From IMG/VR virus record IMGVR_UViG_3300000116_000061, positions 1 to 38,828 of that record: 38,828 bases of DNA; one strand, written 5' to 3'. Below, piece after piece: positions 16,201 through 25,049 of the stretch. The DNA is from a virus. A program made the position numbers and the translations under genes. Positions within the stretch are counted from its first letter, which is position 1; every line of letters starts with the position of its first letter. Below the pieces are notes generated by a model. It was not told the origin of the DNA, did no database searches, and was given only the letters and a program-made list of their open reading frames with translations.

Positions 16201-19200
16201 GCAACTACTTTACTACCGTCTTTTTTTACTATGTGAACGCTTCCAGGCTTAGCAAGAGTATTTGCTGCTGGCGCAGGCGCACCGTGTAAAGCTGGAAACG
16301 TTATATCTGTATCTAAAACTACTTTAGTTAATCCTCCAGCTACTCTAGGTCCTTCGATAGACTGTATGGCTACACTAAGAAGATTATAGCCTGGGGAAGA
16401 CATTCCCGCAGGAACACTACCACCATCTAACTCGCCATTGTAAAAGTCGGGTATTATAGCTGAGCTTGGAATACTCTTATAATATATGTACACCCTGTCT
16501 CCAACAGTTGCCCAGTTGTTTACATTATCGTAAGTTAGCTTAATAGGATATGTTCTTGGTATTTCGTAAAATACATCTATATCAATTTTTGGATCTGGCT
16601 TAACCTCAAACACGGCTGAAGCTGGAGACGCTATACCTGGATTTAACCAATTATACCATTCTTCATCTCCAGTGTTAATACCCACAGCCCCAGTAAGAGT
16701 AGCTGAGTTTTTTACTTTAACAAAGAACTTTCCATCTTGATCTACTGAAGGATCAAAACCAGGCGCAGCATCATCTCCGTCAAAAAGCTCTTTTGGAGTT
16801 TCGTTAGATATTTCTATTATTTTAAACTCAACGTTAGCAGAAGCTGGGGTTGGTGAAGAAAACCTATGCGCCATTTTAGGTATTAAATAATCTCCTTCTG
16901 AAACTTTATTTCTATCTGACGAATTAAATATCAACCAGCACTCTGTTGTTTTGTTGTCTTCAGTTGGGTTAGAGGAAAAAGCTCTATATAAAGATATATT
17001 GTAGTATTCGTTAGAGTTTTCTTTAACAAAAAACTTAAAGTACTCTGCCCAAGGCGGAGGTGGATTATTTAAAAATACTGATATTAAACGAGGATCATAA
17101 TCGCTGTAAGGCGTTTGAATAGATGAGTTTTCACCTATCAACACAGAAGACTCTCTACCAAACTTATCTTTATACACAACGCCTAAAGTATATGTTCTTC
17201 CACTCTTTATAGAAAGAGCGCCTCTAGAGTTCACTGAATTAATACTTTCAGTAGATCTATTTCTAACAGAAGCCACTCCTTTACCGCCGTTCCAATTTAT
17301 AAATGATAAATCTATATTGCTTCCAGTAGAGTCTACTAAGTCGTAGCCTTGAGTGTAGTTTCCGTATATAAGTCTACTAGCTGAGATCTCTTGAGCTTTA
17401 GCTTTTCTTGGAACGTTATCAAAAGGTCTTAATATTTGATTTGAGGGTATAACGCTTCCGTATGTAGAACCAACAACTTCCAACACACCTTTGTCCCGAC
17501 AGCTTGAGCCCAAAGGTCCATCTTCAACCCAAGGATATACAGTGGTTCCTCCTTCTATAGCTTGTCTTTTATCTTTTCTCTTTATAGTCTTAAGAAGATA
17601 TATGTTTGTATTTCCATCTTCTCTGTATAATACGTCTACTTCTTCAACTTCTTTTGGTATATCAAAAGGAATAAATCGATGTAGCACTATTTTCCTAACA
17701 TCGTTAACCATTGACGTGTTGAACGCTTCTTTAGCGGAAAAAGAGTACAATCCTTTAGGTATGAAAGCTACGTTAGTAAATGGTGATATGGCAGAAACCT
17801 CGTTATCGCTATACCTCCATCTAGTAGCAAATCTAACAAACTTTTCTTCAAATAAAGGCTCTACTTTTTCAATTAAAGAAGCTTCCCAAGATATAGCGCC
17901 TACATCAACAGCTTCTATATAAGCGGCGTTAGCAGATTCAAATTCAGCTGTAAAAGTCCCAGCTGCATAATTATAACTTACTATCTTTAGCGTAACTTCA
18001 AAGCCACCATTGTCACTAACGTTGTACGACTGTAGTAATATTTTGTCTCCATCACCCCAACCTCTATTATCATTAGGAGCTGCTAAATCTTTTAAAGGCT
18101 TTATAAGATTTCCTTCTTGATTTTCAATTATTGTCAAACCACCAGTAATAGGGTCTCCAGCGGAAAAACTAGATAGATCAATAGCTTGTATACCAACCCT
18201 GCTAGTATCTCCAATTTTTAAAGTGTTGTGAAGATCCATGTCTGGAGCTTGAAGAGGAGATCTTTTTATTACCGTAACATCTTCTAAATTCATTTTTGAT
18301 CTCTGATATTCCTGAAGATGGTCTTGATATAAAAACTCCGTTGTCTTATATAGACTGTTGTTTGTTCCTATTCTACTTCTTTCTATGTTTATTTTTTTAG
18401 GTTCTGATCTACCGTCAGTAAAATAAATCAAGCCGTCAAAAACGTTAACAGCTGTAATTTTGTTTGTTCTAGGTATATACGTAGACGGCGTATAGCTGGT
18501 TACAGTTCCGCTAGAATCTAAATATGTTTCATCTAATAAATTTACAGCAACATTGTTGTCGGGGCTTTCGTCAAACGCTGTAACAAAGTTTAATAACCTT
18601 TCTTCTTTTTCAAAAAATAAAATATTATCGTTATCTGTGTTAGAGACTTCTTTGTCTAGTACTATTTTTATGTATGGACTTACGTCATCATAAACTGGTG
18701 TAAAGCTTTTAAGTACTACTTTTCCTTCTTCGGCCCATAAGTTTGTTCCGTTAGAATTAAGAAGTTTTGCAGTCATGCCTACTTCAAGACCGTTTAAGTA
18801 ATTCCAATAAGCTGATTGATATAATCTTATCTCAGTAACACCAGCGCTAGCCGTTTGAGCTCCTGCGCTAGTGATATTTGCTTTAGCATTTATTTGACCA
18901 CCGTTAAATAAGCCCCACTGTCTTTTTGAAGCGTATACATCTACGAATATATAATCTAAACGTTGAGTTTTATCGTTATACTCAAATATAACATCTGTTT
19001 TTATTCCTGATAAGTGAGTTCCTGAGCCATCTATATCATTTGTTGTTTTGTAGCTCAACGCACTACCGGTAAAACAATATACATTACCAGTTCTTTCATC
19101 ACTAACGCTAGCAACAACTTCAGCTGCAGAACTAAAGCTTGTAGTGTACGGTCCAGATGTAGTACTTCCAAACCCTATCGGCAGGCCGTCCCTGTCAAAA

Positions 19201-19412
19201 GCTTGTTGTTCACCGTCATAAAAAGGTTCTCTAAATTGAATTAAGTTTAAAGATTTATTACCTATAATGTTTTCAACAGAGCCTATATTAGATCCTTCAG
19301 AAGTTGTTACCTCTATGTTTAAAGCGTCTCTATATTCTCCATTAGGTATTAACCTTTCATCAAGGTCTTTATTCATTTTACCTTGCATGAAGTTTCTCTT
19401 CAACTCCGCCAT
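13221..19412 (-). CDS. large tail 'stabilization' / tubular tail protein (2063 aa)
   Basis: The N-terminus (KRNFMQGKMNKDLDERLIPN and GEYRDALNI, about residues 5-33) is the conserved opening of the crAss-like 'stabilization' protein and of related podoviral tubular tail proteins, which build the tail tube below the connector. Most of the protein (to about residue 1490) is beta-rich, as in T7 gp12-like tail proteins. The C-terminal third is an extension of Ser/Thr/Asp-rich modules. Similar units centred near residues 1546, 1679 and 1812 each hold an I-T/V-F-(about 4)-GY-x-I-like core and a Trp or Asp-rich loop, and look like repeated beta-sandwich domains suited to surface binding. The protein is longer than I would expect for the family. 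It lies between the connector genes and the internal proteins. Start at 19412 retains the conserved N-terminus. Confidence 0.8.
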   Translation of the reverse strand: MAELKRNFMQGKMNKDLDERLIPNGEYRDALNIEVTTSEGSNIGSVENIIGNKSLNLIQFREPFYDGEQQAFDRDGLPIGFGSTTSGPYTTSFSSAAEVVASVSDERTGNVYCFTGSALSYKTTNDIDGSGTHLSGIKTDVIFEYNDKTQRLDYIFVDVYASKRQWGLFNGGQINAKANITSAGAQTASAGVTEIRLYQSAYWNYLNGLEVGMTAKLLNSNGTNLWAEEGKVVLKSFTPVYDDVSPYIKIVLDKEVSNTDNDNILFFEKEERLLNFVTAFDESPDNNVAVNLLDETYLDSSGTVTSYTPSTYIPRTNKITAVNVFDGLIYFTDGRSEPKKINIERSRIGTNNSLYKTTEFLYQDHLQEYQRSKMNLEDVTVIKRSPLQAPDMDLHNTLKIGDTSRVGIQAIDLSSFSAGDPITGGLTIIENQEGNLIKPLKDLAAPNDNRGWGDGDKILLQSYNVSDNGGFEVTLKIVSYNYAAGTFTAEFESANAAYIEAVDVGAISWEASLIEKVEPLFEEKFVRFATRWRYSDNEVSAISPFTNVAFIPKGLYSFSAKEAFNTSMVNDVRKIVLHRFIPFDIPKEVEEVDVLYREDGNTNIYLLKTIKRKDKRQAIEGGTTVYPWVEDGPLGSSCRDKGVLEVVGSTYGSVIPSNQILRPFDNVPRKAKAQEISASRLIYGNYTQGYDLVDSTGSNIDLSFINWNGGKGVASVRNRSTESINSVNSRGALSIKSGRTYTLGVVYKDKFGRESSVLIGENSSIQTPYSDYDPRLISVFLNNPPPPWAEYFKFFVKENSNEYYNISLYRAFSSNPTEDNKTTECWLIFNSSDRNKVSEGDYLIPKMAHRFSSPTPASANVEFKIIEISNETPKELFDGDDAAPGFDPSVDQDGKFFVKVKNSATLTGAVGINTGDEEWYNWLNPGIASPASAVFEVKPDPKIDIDVFYEIPRTYPIKLTYDNVNNWATVGDRVYIYYKSIPSSAIIPDFYNGELDGGSVPAGMSSPGYNLLSVAIQSIEGPRVAGGLTKVVLDTDITFPALHGAPAPAANTLAKPGSVHIVKKDGSKVVANLAPPVGYAQYGIGGATNTIYLKSDTVHNNSIYLPFFNCFSFHQGVESNRIRDDFNATTIDNGVKVSTTSENYKEQQRKNGLIFSGIYNSKNGVNNLNQFITAEGITKDLNPQFGSIQKMNSRDTDITVCCEDKVVKVLANKDALFTASGANQVTSTKNVLGQTVPYQGEYGIGKNPESFVTEEYRSYFVDKARGAVIRLSKDGLTNIALAGMGDYFGDTLKTAEACVGAYNRDKGEYDLTIYYDYTSATQPTARAKTISYNESIKGWSSFKSYYLESGVSLNNTYYTFKKGETYEHTESATVNNFYGVQFYSSITPVVNEMPSSVKSFMAVNYEGTQARILELDDDSTHDLLSPGYQEYYNNTARRGWYLDSITTNKQTGKVLEFKEKEGKWFNYIHGDSLVFDNSDYAAANLDTQEFSVQGLGRAQGIEGVAAGTYTIAIDVNQITGTGYTVTGSSATIVEGTNLNTLNGQLTITWTPDSCYEIDVDDFDFADSLPSWIASYSDNWEAGDLVYSNGSAQISFNLTGTASGDLTFVAGDIFFANGVENVCLDHQVDVDVTLPNNNYSYSIFTDDYTLYQEGLSGSLLETELVGTYTDNGSAASVFSITFTAFDGYVIPSTTSFDPTTSFDDSNDWTETKTYTYNDNGDIVVVKYSYTYLLTSGNTIPNSSTPFDKYVFPSVTMEALVEEPSFVDDSETLQMFTHFVSAGTDGGYSSLTGISQSSLPISYVEGNALSTANGHQIVFSPLPGYILVAASNWSFSSYGQDDITNATFADGPDGTVIATLTFASDQYAESDNEYWQFAIAGNPANLTTSGQETLRYSSLLSVVGGLNYEKPEVTVTTPNAGDTDVSSVLAYTSDGGAYESVSFSIGGAGGLNTAGLVEAYDFGLTPANNQYTLYTVALLNPDGWNSDFDYSSTDFINVYNGMPGYYYIGIYDFSTTATITTDVNTDDTLTLTIKFTPPSQNLTAQDNSLNFSEAVAVLINFANYA

Positions 19413-19416
19413 ATTA

Positions 19417-20328
19417 CTAGTGTTTTATATGTTTAGATTTACCTCTCATAACTTGAACTAGTTCGTTTAAGTTTAAGCTAGACAATCTAAGTTTTGCAAT
19501 TCTTTTTGAAGCATAAGCTTCTCTTCTAAATCTTTGAACTACATACTCCGGTGTATTAGCTCTAGTCGATAGTATAGCGTATGCTATATTTTTGTACATA
19601 GCTTCTTCAGCAAACTTGTGAACCTTCATTTCTTCCTCTGTTCCTAAGCCGTCACTTATATACTCAAGCACAACGTATTGGTCAGTCATGTTAGATGAGA
19701 AGTGTATTCTGCCAGTTTTAGGATCTATGTAAAAAGTACCGTTGGACTGTGCTCTTTCTGGATCTATACCGTATCTTCTTCCTTCGTTATAAGAGTATAT
19801 GTTTTCTTCATCATACTCAAACGCTTCGTTTTGATTTTCTGGTGGTGTGCCAGATTTGTATTTACTCCAACTGTGAGACTCAGAGTTATAGTTTAAAGTG
19901 TCTTCACCCGCGTCGCTTGTATCACCGTCACTGTTATGGTCAAACCTATAAGTAGCATCTGCGTTTTGGATTATACTACTAGGATTTGACGAGTCTCTGT
20001 TAGGATACAAAGGGTGATGAATACCTGAGTTATCAACCCAAGAAATCTTAACGTAGTTAACGTAATCTTTAGGCAACATCATAGTTAAAGTGTTTCCAAC
20101 TTTTATTTCCTGAGCTTTTATAGATTTAAAAGTATCAAAACTAAACTCTTGCATTGCTCTTTGAGCATGAAAAACTACGTCTGGCCTTCTTATTTTAGAT
20201 ATAATCTTATCTTCACCTACGTAAGCTAGTATAAATTGATCTATAATAGTTTGCAAAGAAGTAAACTGATAGTTGCCTAAGTCGCTACCACCGTAATACT
20301 GAGAGTCTGTCTGTGTTATTAATGCCAT
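19417..20328 (-). CDS. head-tail connector / ring (tail adaptor) protein (303 aa)
   Basis: A protein lying between a ring-like gene and the large tail gene. It has an N-terminal helical segment with SLQTIIDQFILAYVGEDKII (about 24-43), beta-rich middle parts (MMLPKDYVNYVKISWVDN at about 83-100), an acidic Asp/Gly-rich loop (about 130-145) and a long C-terminal helical region rich in Arg and Ala that ends GKSKHIKH. This pattern resembles podoviral adaptor proteins that join portal to tail. It is 3-4 nt from both neighbours, so co-translation is likely. The call rests on position and general pattern, since I see no diagnostic motif. Confidence 0.55.
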   Translation of the reverse strand: MALITQTDSQYYGGSDLGNYQFTSLQTIIDQFILAYVGEDKIISKIRRPDVVFHAQRAMQEFSFDTFKSIKAQEIKVGNTLTMMLPKDYVNYVKISWVDNSGIHHPLYPNRDSSNPSSIIQNADATYRFDHNSDGDTSDAGEDTLNYNSESHSWSKYKSGTPPENQNEAFEYDEENIYSYNEGRRYGIDPERAQSNGTFYIDPKTGRIHFSSNMTDQYVVLEYISDGLGTEEEMKVHKFAEEAMYKNIAYAILSTRANTPEYVVQRFRREAYASKRIAKLRLSSLNLNELVQVMRGKSKHIKH

Positions 20329-20331
20329 GTT

Positions 20332-21483
20332 TTACGAGTTTTCTTTTTGAAATTCTTCAGTATTTTTTGTATTACCATACTGTACTATATCAGGCTGCTT
20401 AACTATAACGCCAGACATTTCTAATATTTTATTTATTAGAGTCGTTTCTTCTGATTCATGTAGCTCAAAATTAGTAGAGTTGTTGGCGTCGTACAGTGGA
20501 TATTCATTACCGCCACTAGAACTAGGAACAACAACATAACCCCAATAAGGATCTGTTGGTGTTTTAACGTAGCTGTAAGTTACAGTGTCTGTTGAGCTTG
20601 GTGTTGGATATAGCTTTATAGATGTTTCACCAGTCCTAACATAGGTAGGATTTGAGCTTGTTGGCCTTGCTAGTGGCGAAACGTTATATTTTTTTATTTG
20701 ATTAGCCGTAACCTCAGGCACTATTGTAGGATATGCGGCCCCAGATTTAGTCCAAGACACGTCACCTAATCTATAGACGTTGTTAGCTAACGTAGCGTTA
20801 TCAACTTCTTCTACTTTTACCTCTCCAACTGTTATGTATTTACCAGCATCACTAACGTCGTAGTTTACAAATCTTATTATATAGTTATTAGAGCTATCCG
20901 CCTCAAACGTAAAACTAAAAGCTCCTACACTAGGATCGTAAAAATCATATAGAGTATGGGTTGAACCTGCATCGAAAAGAGCCACTCCGTACCTTTGAGG
21001 CTCGCTCATGTCTATTATTGTCCAGCTTGCTTTATACTTTTTACCAGCCGTAAGATTTCCAATTGCAGCCTGAGCACTTATAATACCTGAGTTTGCGTTT
21101 TGAAGAATTTTCATACCACCATTGTAACTGTTAGCGGAAGATGGAGCTACGTGAGAAACATTTCCGTTCGCGCTATTATTAATAGTCCAATCCGTTATAT
21201 CTAATTCAAAATCGTCAGTATAACTAAGCGTACCTGTTAAAGCTGCGTCATTTATTTTAAACGGAGCTATTTTTTCTTCTAATATATGAAGCATGTCTGA
21301 AAACTCTGTTGAGTTACCAGGCATCCTATTGAATTTATTTATATCGTAAAAATACTGCTCAAATATTTCTCTTTGAGCTTTGCTAGCTAGTAGATTAAAC
21401 TCAAGCGGCGTTATATAACCTCTTTGTTCTTTGTTTGCTAGCGCTAATACTGATTGATATACTGTGTCTATATTTACGGCCAT
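20332..21483 (-). CDS. ring/adaptor protein with inserted carbohydrate-binding-like domain (383 aa)
   Basis: The N-terminal part (1-85, with NKEQRGYITPLEFNLL at 17-32) and the C-terminal part (229-383, with NVYRLGDV and a YPTPSS strand) resemble a connector ring protein I know from marine phages without an insertion. Between them, residues about 88-227 form a separate beta-rich module with TAGKKYKASW at 145-154 and ITVGEVKVEEVD near its end, a pattern of CBM4/9-type jelly rolls. The module resembles one in the LamG-type protein at 31025-32629. The gene follows a 61-nt gap that contains a hairpin, with an A/T-rich leader. An inserted binding domain in a connector is unusual. Confidence 0.65.
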   Translation of the reverse strand: MAVNIDTVYQSVLALANKEQRGYITPLEFNLLASKAQREIFEQYFYDINKFNRMPGNSTEFSDMLHILEEKIAPFKINDAALTGTLSYTDDFELDITDWTINNSANGNVSHVAPSSANSYNGGMKILQNANSGIISAQAAIGNLTAGKKYKASWTIIDMSEPQRYGVALFDAGSTHTLYDFYDPSVGAFSFTFEADSSNNYIIRFVNYDVSDAGKYITVGEVKVEEVDNATLANNVYRLGDVSWTKSGAAYPTIVPEVTANQIKKYNVSPLARPTSSNPTYVRTGETSIKLYPTPSSTDTVTYSYVKTPTDPYWGYVVVPSSSGGNEYPLYDANNSTNFELHESEETTLINKILEMSGVIVKQPDIVQYGNTKNTEEFQKENS

Positions 21484-21496
21484 GTAATATTTTTTT

Positions 21497-21537
21497 ATGG
21501 ATTAGAGTGGCTGCTCAACGAACAACCACTCCTCCAT
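21497..21537 (-). promoter_or_regulatory. hairpin in the leader of the 383-aa gene
   Basis: GAGTGGCTG at 21505-21513 pairs with CAACCACTC at 21523-21531 with one mismatch. Outer arms ATGGA at 21497-21501 and TCCAT at 21533-21537 extend the stem across a small internal loop. The minus-strand side is followed by an A-run, not a T-run, so it is not a standard terminator in that direction. It may protect the RNA 5' end, be a processing site, or affect translation of the ring gene 14 nt away. Confidence 0.5.
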
Positions 21538-21544
21538 AAAGTAA

Positions 21545-22387
21545 TTACACGTTTAAGCGCTTTTCAATACTCTTATATACCTCTAAGCCTTCGTCAGTCT
21601 TAAACCAAGCGGCTAAAGCTGAGTATGGATGCTCGTTGTAAGGTACTGTCATTAGTTTTCTATCGTTAGAAGCCCAAATGAATGTACGTTGATCTTGAGA
21701 TAATTTAATTATTCCAAACTCAACAGCTTTGATACCAAAGTTTCTAAGCGTTACGTTTTCATCTGTAGTAAGCTCTAAGAACAAAGCAGGATTACTTCGA
21801 GCAAATAGTAGTAAATCTCTTTTAAGCTCTTTAGAACTCATCTTAGACACTTTAGATCCTAACTCTACACGCATAACAGCTTCAGCAGTGTCAATATCTA
21901 AATCTTTAGCTATACCTAGCGCTTCAACTTGGAACTCTAAGAAGTCTAACTCACTAGCAGCTTCTTTCTGAGGCATTATCTCGTGAAATACAACTCCTTT
22001 TTGAGGGTGATATAAAGAAAGCATTTTTTGAAGCACCGTTTTAGATTTTGGCACTGTTAAAACTCCGTTTCTAAATATAACGTGCTCTAATCTTCCATCG
22101 CCAACAAATTCATCTACAAACGGTGTTCTTTGATTAGAAGTATACTTAAGCTCGCGCTCGTATCCTTTTTCTTCGTCAAAATAATAAATGTTTGTTGTTT
22201 TAAGCTTGTAGCTTAGTGGACTTCTATTTTCTGCTAGATAGTAAGTTCTATCTTTTATTTCCCATTCAGGTTTTTTTGGTTGAGGCTTTTCAATAGCCAC
22301 TTCAACCATTTTATTTGTAGCTTTAATTTCTGGTTGTTCTACTTCAACCTTAGGTGCAGCTTTTGCTGCGGTTTGCTTTTTAGCCAT
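21545..22387 (-). CDS. conserved virion-associated protein (280 aa)
   Basis: Not assigned to a named family. The N-terminus (1-45) is Lys/Ala/Pro-rich and probably disordered. A conserved-looking body follows: YYLAENRSPLSYKL (about 49-62), YFDEEKGYERELKY (about 69-82), then TPFVDEF and an IFRNGVLTVPKS strand pair. The C-terminal half is helical. It sits between the major capsid gene, after a terminator, and the ring gene. I recall it as recurring next to marine phage capsid genes, so a head or neck role is likely. It is the first gene downstream of a strong terminator, so it needs readthrough or its own promoter. Its leader is A/T-only. Confidence 0.5.
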   Translation of the reverse strand: MAKKQTAAKAAPKVEVEQPEIKATNKMVEVAIEKPQPKKPEWEIKDRTYYLAENRSPLSYKLKTTNIYYFDEEKGYERELKYTSNQRTPFVDEFVGDGRLEHVIFRNGVLTVPKSKTVLQKMLSLYHPQKGVVFHEIMPQKEAASELDFLEFQVEALGIAKDLDIDTAEAVMRVELGSKVSKMSSKELKRDLLLFARSNPALFLELTTDENVTLRNFGIKAVEFGIIKLSQDQRTFIWASNDRKLMTVPYNEHPYSALAAWFKTDEGLEVYKSIEKRLNV

Positions 22388-22403
22388 AATATAATATAAT
22401 AAT
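22388..22403 (-). promoter_or_regulatory. A/T-only translation leader of the 280-aa gene
   Basis: Reading the minus strand, TATTATATTATATT runs directly into the ATG. The same kind of sequence precedes the scaffold gene and similar ones precede groEL and the 90-aa gene. It probably takes the place of a Shine-Dalgarno sequence. Its fixed place at the start codon argues against its being a -10 box. Confidence 0.45.
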
Positions 22404-22410
22404 AGTTAAT

Positions 22411-22447
22411 AAAAAAAAATAAAGGGGAGAACTTAATCTCCCCTTTA
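22411..22447 (-). terminator. strong intrinsic terminator after the major capsid gene
   Basis: AAAGGGGAGA at 22421-22430 and TCTCCCCTTT at 22437-22446 form a perfect 10-bp stem with a 6-nt loop, extended by one T-A pair. On the minus strand nine T residues (22419-22411) follow the stem after one A, the textbook layout of a rho-independent terminator. It starts 12 nt past the capsid stop and ends before the 280-aa gene. It would raise capsid mRNA relative to downstream tail genes. Confidence 0.9.
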
Positions 22448-22458
22448 AGTAATGTTGC

Positions 22459-23895
22459 TTACTTCATTAACATGAAGTTGTTAGCACCTTGAACGATTAA
22501 ACATCTTTCAGATAAGTAGTGCATTTCCATAGCATCCAAATCAGAAGTGAATTGTCCACCAACTGATCCAGTCACCCATGTTTTCATCTTACGATCTTCC
22601 ATTTGAGAAGCTCTATAACGAACGTGTAAGAACGGACGCTTTAAGTTTCTACCTAATTGCTGATCGTAAACTGAAGATACACCTGCAGGTACAATAACCC
22701 CACGGATAGCGTTAACAGCATCAATTAAACCTCCACGAGTTCCTTTGTCGTTCAAATATTTGAAGTCAGACTTATAGAAATCGTAAGATCCTCTACGGAA
22801 ACCAGAGAAGCCTAAGTTTAATGCCATATCTTCAGAGTTGTTGAATACACCGTAAGATGTACCACCAGCACCATAAGAATTCATAGAAGCTAACATATCG
22901 TCCATAGCTAGAGACACGTCTCTGTTTACAAACATCATGTTTTCTTCAATAGCACCTTGCTTGTCAAACTCAGCTAAGATAGCGTCAAATTCAGCTAGAT
23001 CAGTAGCAGCGTTAACACCAGTAATACCAGTTGTAACGTGGCCACGAGTTTCGATAGCAGAGAATAAACCTTCAGTACCTACTTTACCAGTAGAAGCCAC
23101 ACTGTCAACAGTTAAATAATCATCGACGTCGTTTGTAGCTGCACCTTTTTCAGACTCTAACATAGTCATCTCTAGGTAATCAGCGAAACGAGCGCGAGTG
23201 TCACCTTCAGCTTTTAAGTACCAGTAGTAACCGTTTTGTCCGTCTTCACCAGAAACTTCAACCCAACCGATTTGAGTAGTGTCAGATCCAGAGATCTCAT
23301 ACTTATCTTTAACGATGATTGGCTTGTTAGTGAACGATTTGAACTGAGGCTCAATAGCTCCTTCTCTACCATTAGCACCTTTTTGATATTCAGAACCATA
23401 AACTAACACTTGAAGCGTAGCGCCTGCAAAATGAGAAGTAAAAGTAGCGTTTTCAAATAGTTCAACAGTAATAGTATCTGTAGAAACATTAGAAACAATA
23501 GCTCTCTTAGTTTTAGTAGCACTAGTAATTAATACTAAGTCGTTCTTTCTAATAGCGTGAGAACCTGTCATACTGTTGCCGTCTACGTCTTTAGTAATGT
23601 CAAACGTCTCGTTAGAAGCGTGTGCGTCTGCAACGTATGATAAGTGTAAACGACCTTGCTCAGACCAAATAACTTGGTCAGAAGCCATAGCTTCTTCAGC
23701 ACCTACTTGAGATAAGAAACCTGAGATAGTTCTGTTACCAAATACTTCAGCTTCTTGCTCTAGTAGGTCTGGTAAATGTTGTTGAGCCCAACCTTTAGTT
23801 GCGTCGCTCGTAAAGTCAATGTAATTAGACTGCGACGTGTGCTTCTGCGGAGCAGGAACAGCATTCAACGTTGCAGCATTATTAGTAATTGCCAT
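22459..23895 (-). CDS. major capsid protein (478 aa)
   Basis: The gene lies directly after an acidic scaffold and the portal, in the usual place of the major capsid protein, and is followed by a strong terminator as expected for a highly expressed gene. Length is right for an HK97-fold capsid protein with an N-terminal arm. Recognisable stretches are an N-terminal QQHLPDLLEQEAEVFGNRTI segment (about 38-57), a middle GREGAIEPQFKSF segment, and a C-terminal HVRYRASQMEDRKMKTW stretch. I recall similar stretches from marine podovirus capsids. Codon use looks more G/C-rich at third positions than in neighbouring genes, fitting high expression. The HK97 fold is inferred, not directly visible. Confidence 0.82.
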   Translation of the reverse strand: MAITNNAATLNAVPAPQKHTSQSNYIDFTSDATKGWAQQHLPDLLEQEAEVFGNRTISGFLSQVGAEEAMASDQVIWSEQGRLHLSYVADAHASNETFDITKDVDGNSMTGSHAIRKNDLVLITSATKTKRAIVSNVSTDTITVELFENATFTSHFAGATLQVLVYGSEYQKGANGREGAIEPQFKSFTNKPIIVKDKYEISGSDTTQIGWVEVSGEDGQNGYYWYLKAEGDTRARFADYLEMTMLESEKGAATNDVDDYLTVDSVASTGKVGTEGLFSAIETRGHVTTGITGVNAATDLAEFDAILAEFDKQGAIEENMMFVNRDVSLAMDDMLASMNSYGAGGTSYGVFNNSEDMALNLGFSGFRRGSYDFYKSDFKYLNDKGTRGGLIDAVNAIRGVIVPAGVSSVYDQQLGRNLKRPFLHVRYRASQMEDRKMKTWVTGSVGGQFTSDLDAMEMHYLSERCLIVQGANNFMLMK

Positions 23896-23913
23896 AATTA
23901 AATGTTTTTAGAG

Positions 23914-25026
23914 TTATTTTTTAATTTTAAATTTAAGCGAATTAGAATCATCACCAAGAACTCTATATTTTACACCACCAGTCTCTACACCATCGCTAAG
24001 CGATTGCCTTGGAGCCATGTCTATATTTTTAGCACTCGAAACACTATCCTTGATAGCGTCTGCTTTACCTTGTTCGTAAAAGTGCTTTGCTACAGCGTCG
24101 GCATTCATTGCTGTGTAAAGTGATTTGTGGTATGCGTCTGCGTTTGTCAAGTTACCGTCATTGTCAAGAAACTTCTTAACAAAGTTATTGATGTCGCTTT
24201 GCTCTTCTTTTACTTGATCTTTATTGTTAACATTAAACCTAAAATTCTTCTCACCTAAGTTAAATTCAAAACCTTTGAATTTTTCGCTAAAAAGATTATC
24301 AGTCTTTTGTTGAAACCTTGAAGATCTTTCTTCTATAGTTCTTTGGTTTTCTTCTGATTCTTTTTGGTAGCGATTGAAAAAATCTACCGCTTTCTGCTGT
24401 TCTTTAGACAGAGTGTTGTTGGTTTTAACTTCGGTGTAATACTTAGCTTTTTGATCTTCTAAGTATTGTTTAGCGCTGGCAACTTGCTCTTTTAACGCTA
24501 ATTTTTTTCTTTTTATATCGTTTTCTTCATCGATCTCTTCGTCGTACGAAAAGTTATCTTCTAATAAAAAATCAATCTCGTCACTTGACAAGTGAGGCTT
24601 TGTCTTAGAGTAATACTCTCTTAAAGCATCTTGATTATCCATCTTAGAATAATCTCTGTTTAGCGAAACATAATCTTCTACAGACCCACCCGTTTCTTTT
24701 ATAAAGCTAACTAAATTGTCTATCCCTTCAGGTAAATCATTACTTGTTTCACTTGATTGTTTAACTTCTTCTACAACTTTTTGCTCCACAGGCTGCTCTT
24801 CTACAGCCTTGACTTCTTCAACAATCTCTTTTAAAGCCTCGGTAGGCTCTTCTACAGCAGGCTCTTCTATTTTAGGTGTTGACAAGTCAACTTTGTAAAC
24901 AGAGTCGTCATCTTTAGATTCAAACTTGCTAAAGTCTTGTTTTACCTCTTCCTTAGGTTGTTCTACAGCCTCTGGAGTTTCTTGCTGAATCTCTTCAACA
25001 ATAGGTTCTTTTTTTTCTTCTTCCAT
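23914..25026 (-). CDS. scaffold-like acidic protein (370 aa)
   Basis: A very acidic, helical protein between portal and capsid genes, the standard place for a scaffold. The first 110 residues are dominated by Glu, Val, Gln and Lys in low-complexity runs. The middle (about 165-260) is a long charged helix with a probable coiled coil. The C-terminus is short and basic (SLKFKIKK), as expected of a scaffold's capsid-binding end. No protease motif is visible, so if the scaffold is removed by cleavage the protease is elsewhere. The start follows an A/T-only leader. Confidence 0.72.
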   Translation of the reverse strand: MEEEKKEPIVEEIQQETPEAVEQPKEEVKQDFSKFESKDDDSVYKVDLSTPKIEEPAVEEPTEALKEIVEEVKAVEEQPVEQKVVEEVKQSSETSNDLPEGIDNLVSFIKETGGSVEDYVSLNRDYSKMDNQDALREYYSKTKPHLSSDEIDFLLEDNFSYDEEIDEENDIKRKKLALKEQVASAKQYLEDQKAKYYTEVKTNNTLSKEQQKAVDFFNRYQKESEENQRTIEERSSRFQQKTDNLFSEKFKGFEFNLGEKNFRFNVNNKDQVKEEQSDINNFVKKFLDNDGNLTNADAYHKSLYTAMNADAVAKHFYEQGKADAIKDSVSSAKNIDMAPRQSLSDGVETGGVKYRVLGDDSNSLKFKIKK

Positions 25027-25041
25027 AATATAATATAATTA
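25027..25041 (-). promoter_or_regulatory. A/T-only translation leader of the scaffold gene
   Basis: On the minus strand TTATATTATATT abuts the ATG with no Shine-Dalgarno sequence, almost identical to the leader of the 280-aa gene. Confidence 0.45.
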
Positions 25042-25049
25042 GTTAATAG

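Noticed and set aside
21497-21537. Hairpin as an intrinsic terminator
   Set aside because: No T-run follows on the transcribed (minus) strand; an A-run does.
22388-22403. TATAAT-like repeats as a promoter -10 box
   Set aside because: The same A/T repeats directly abut the start codon in several genes, which fits a translation leader better than a -10 element.
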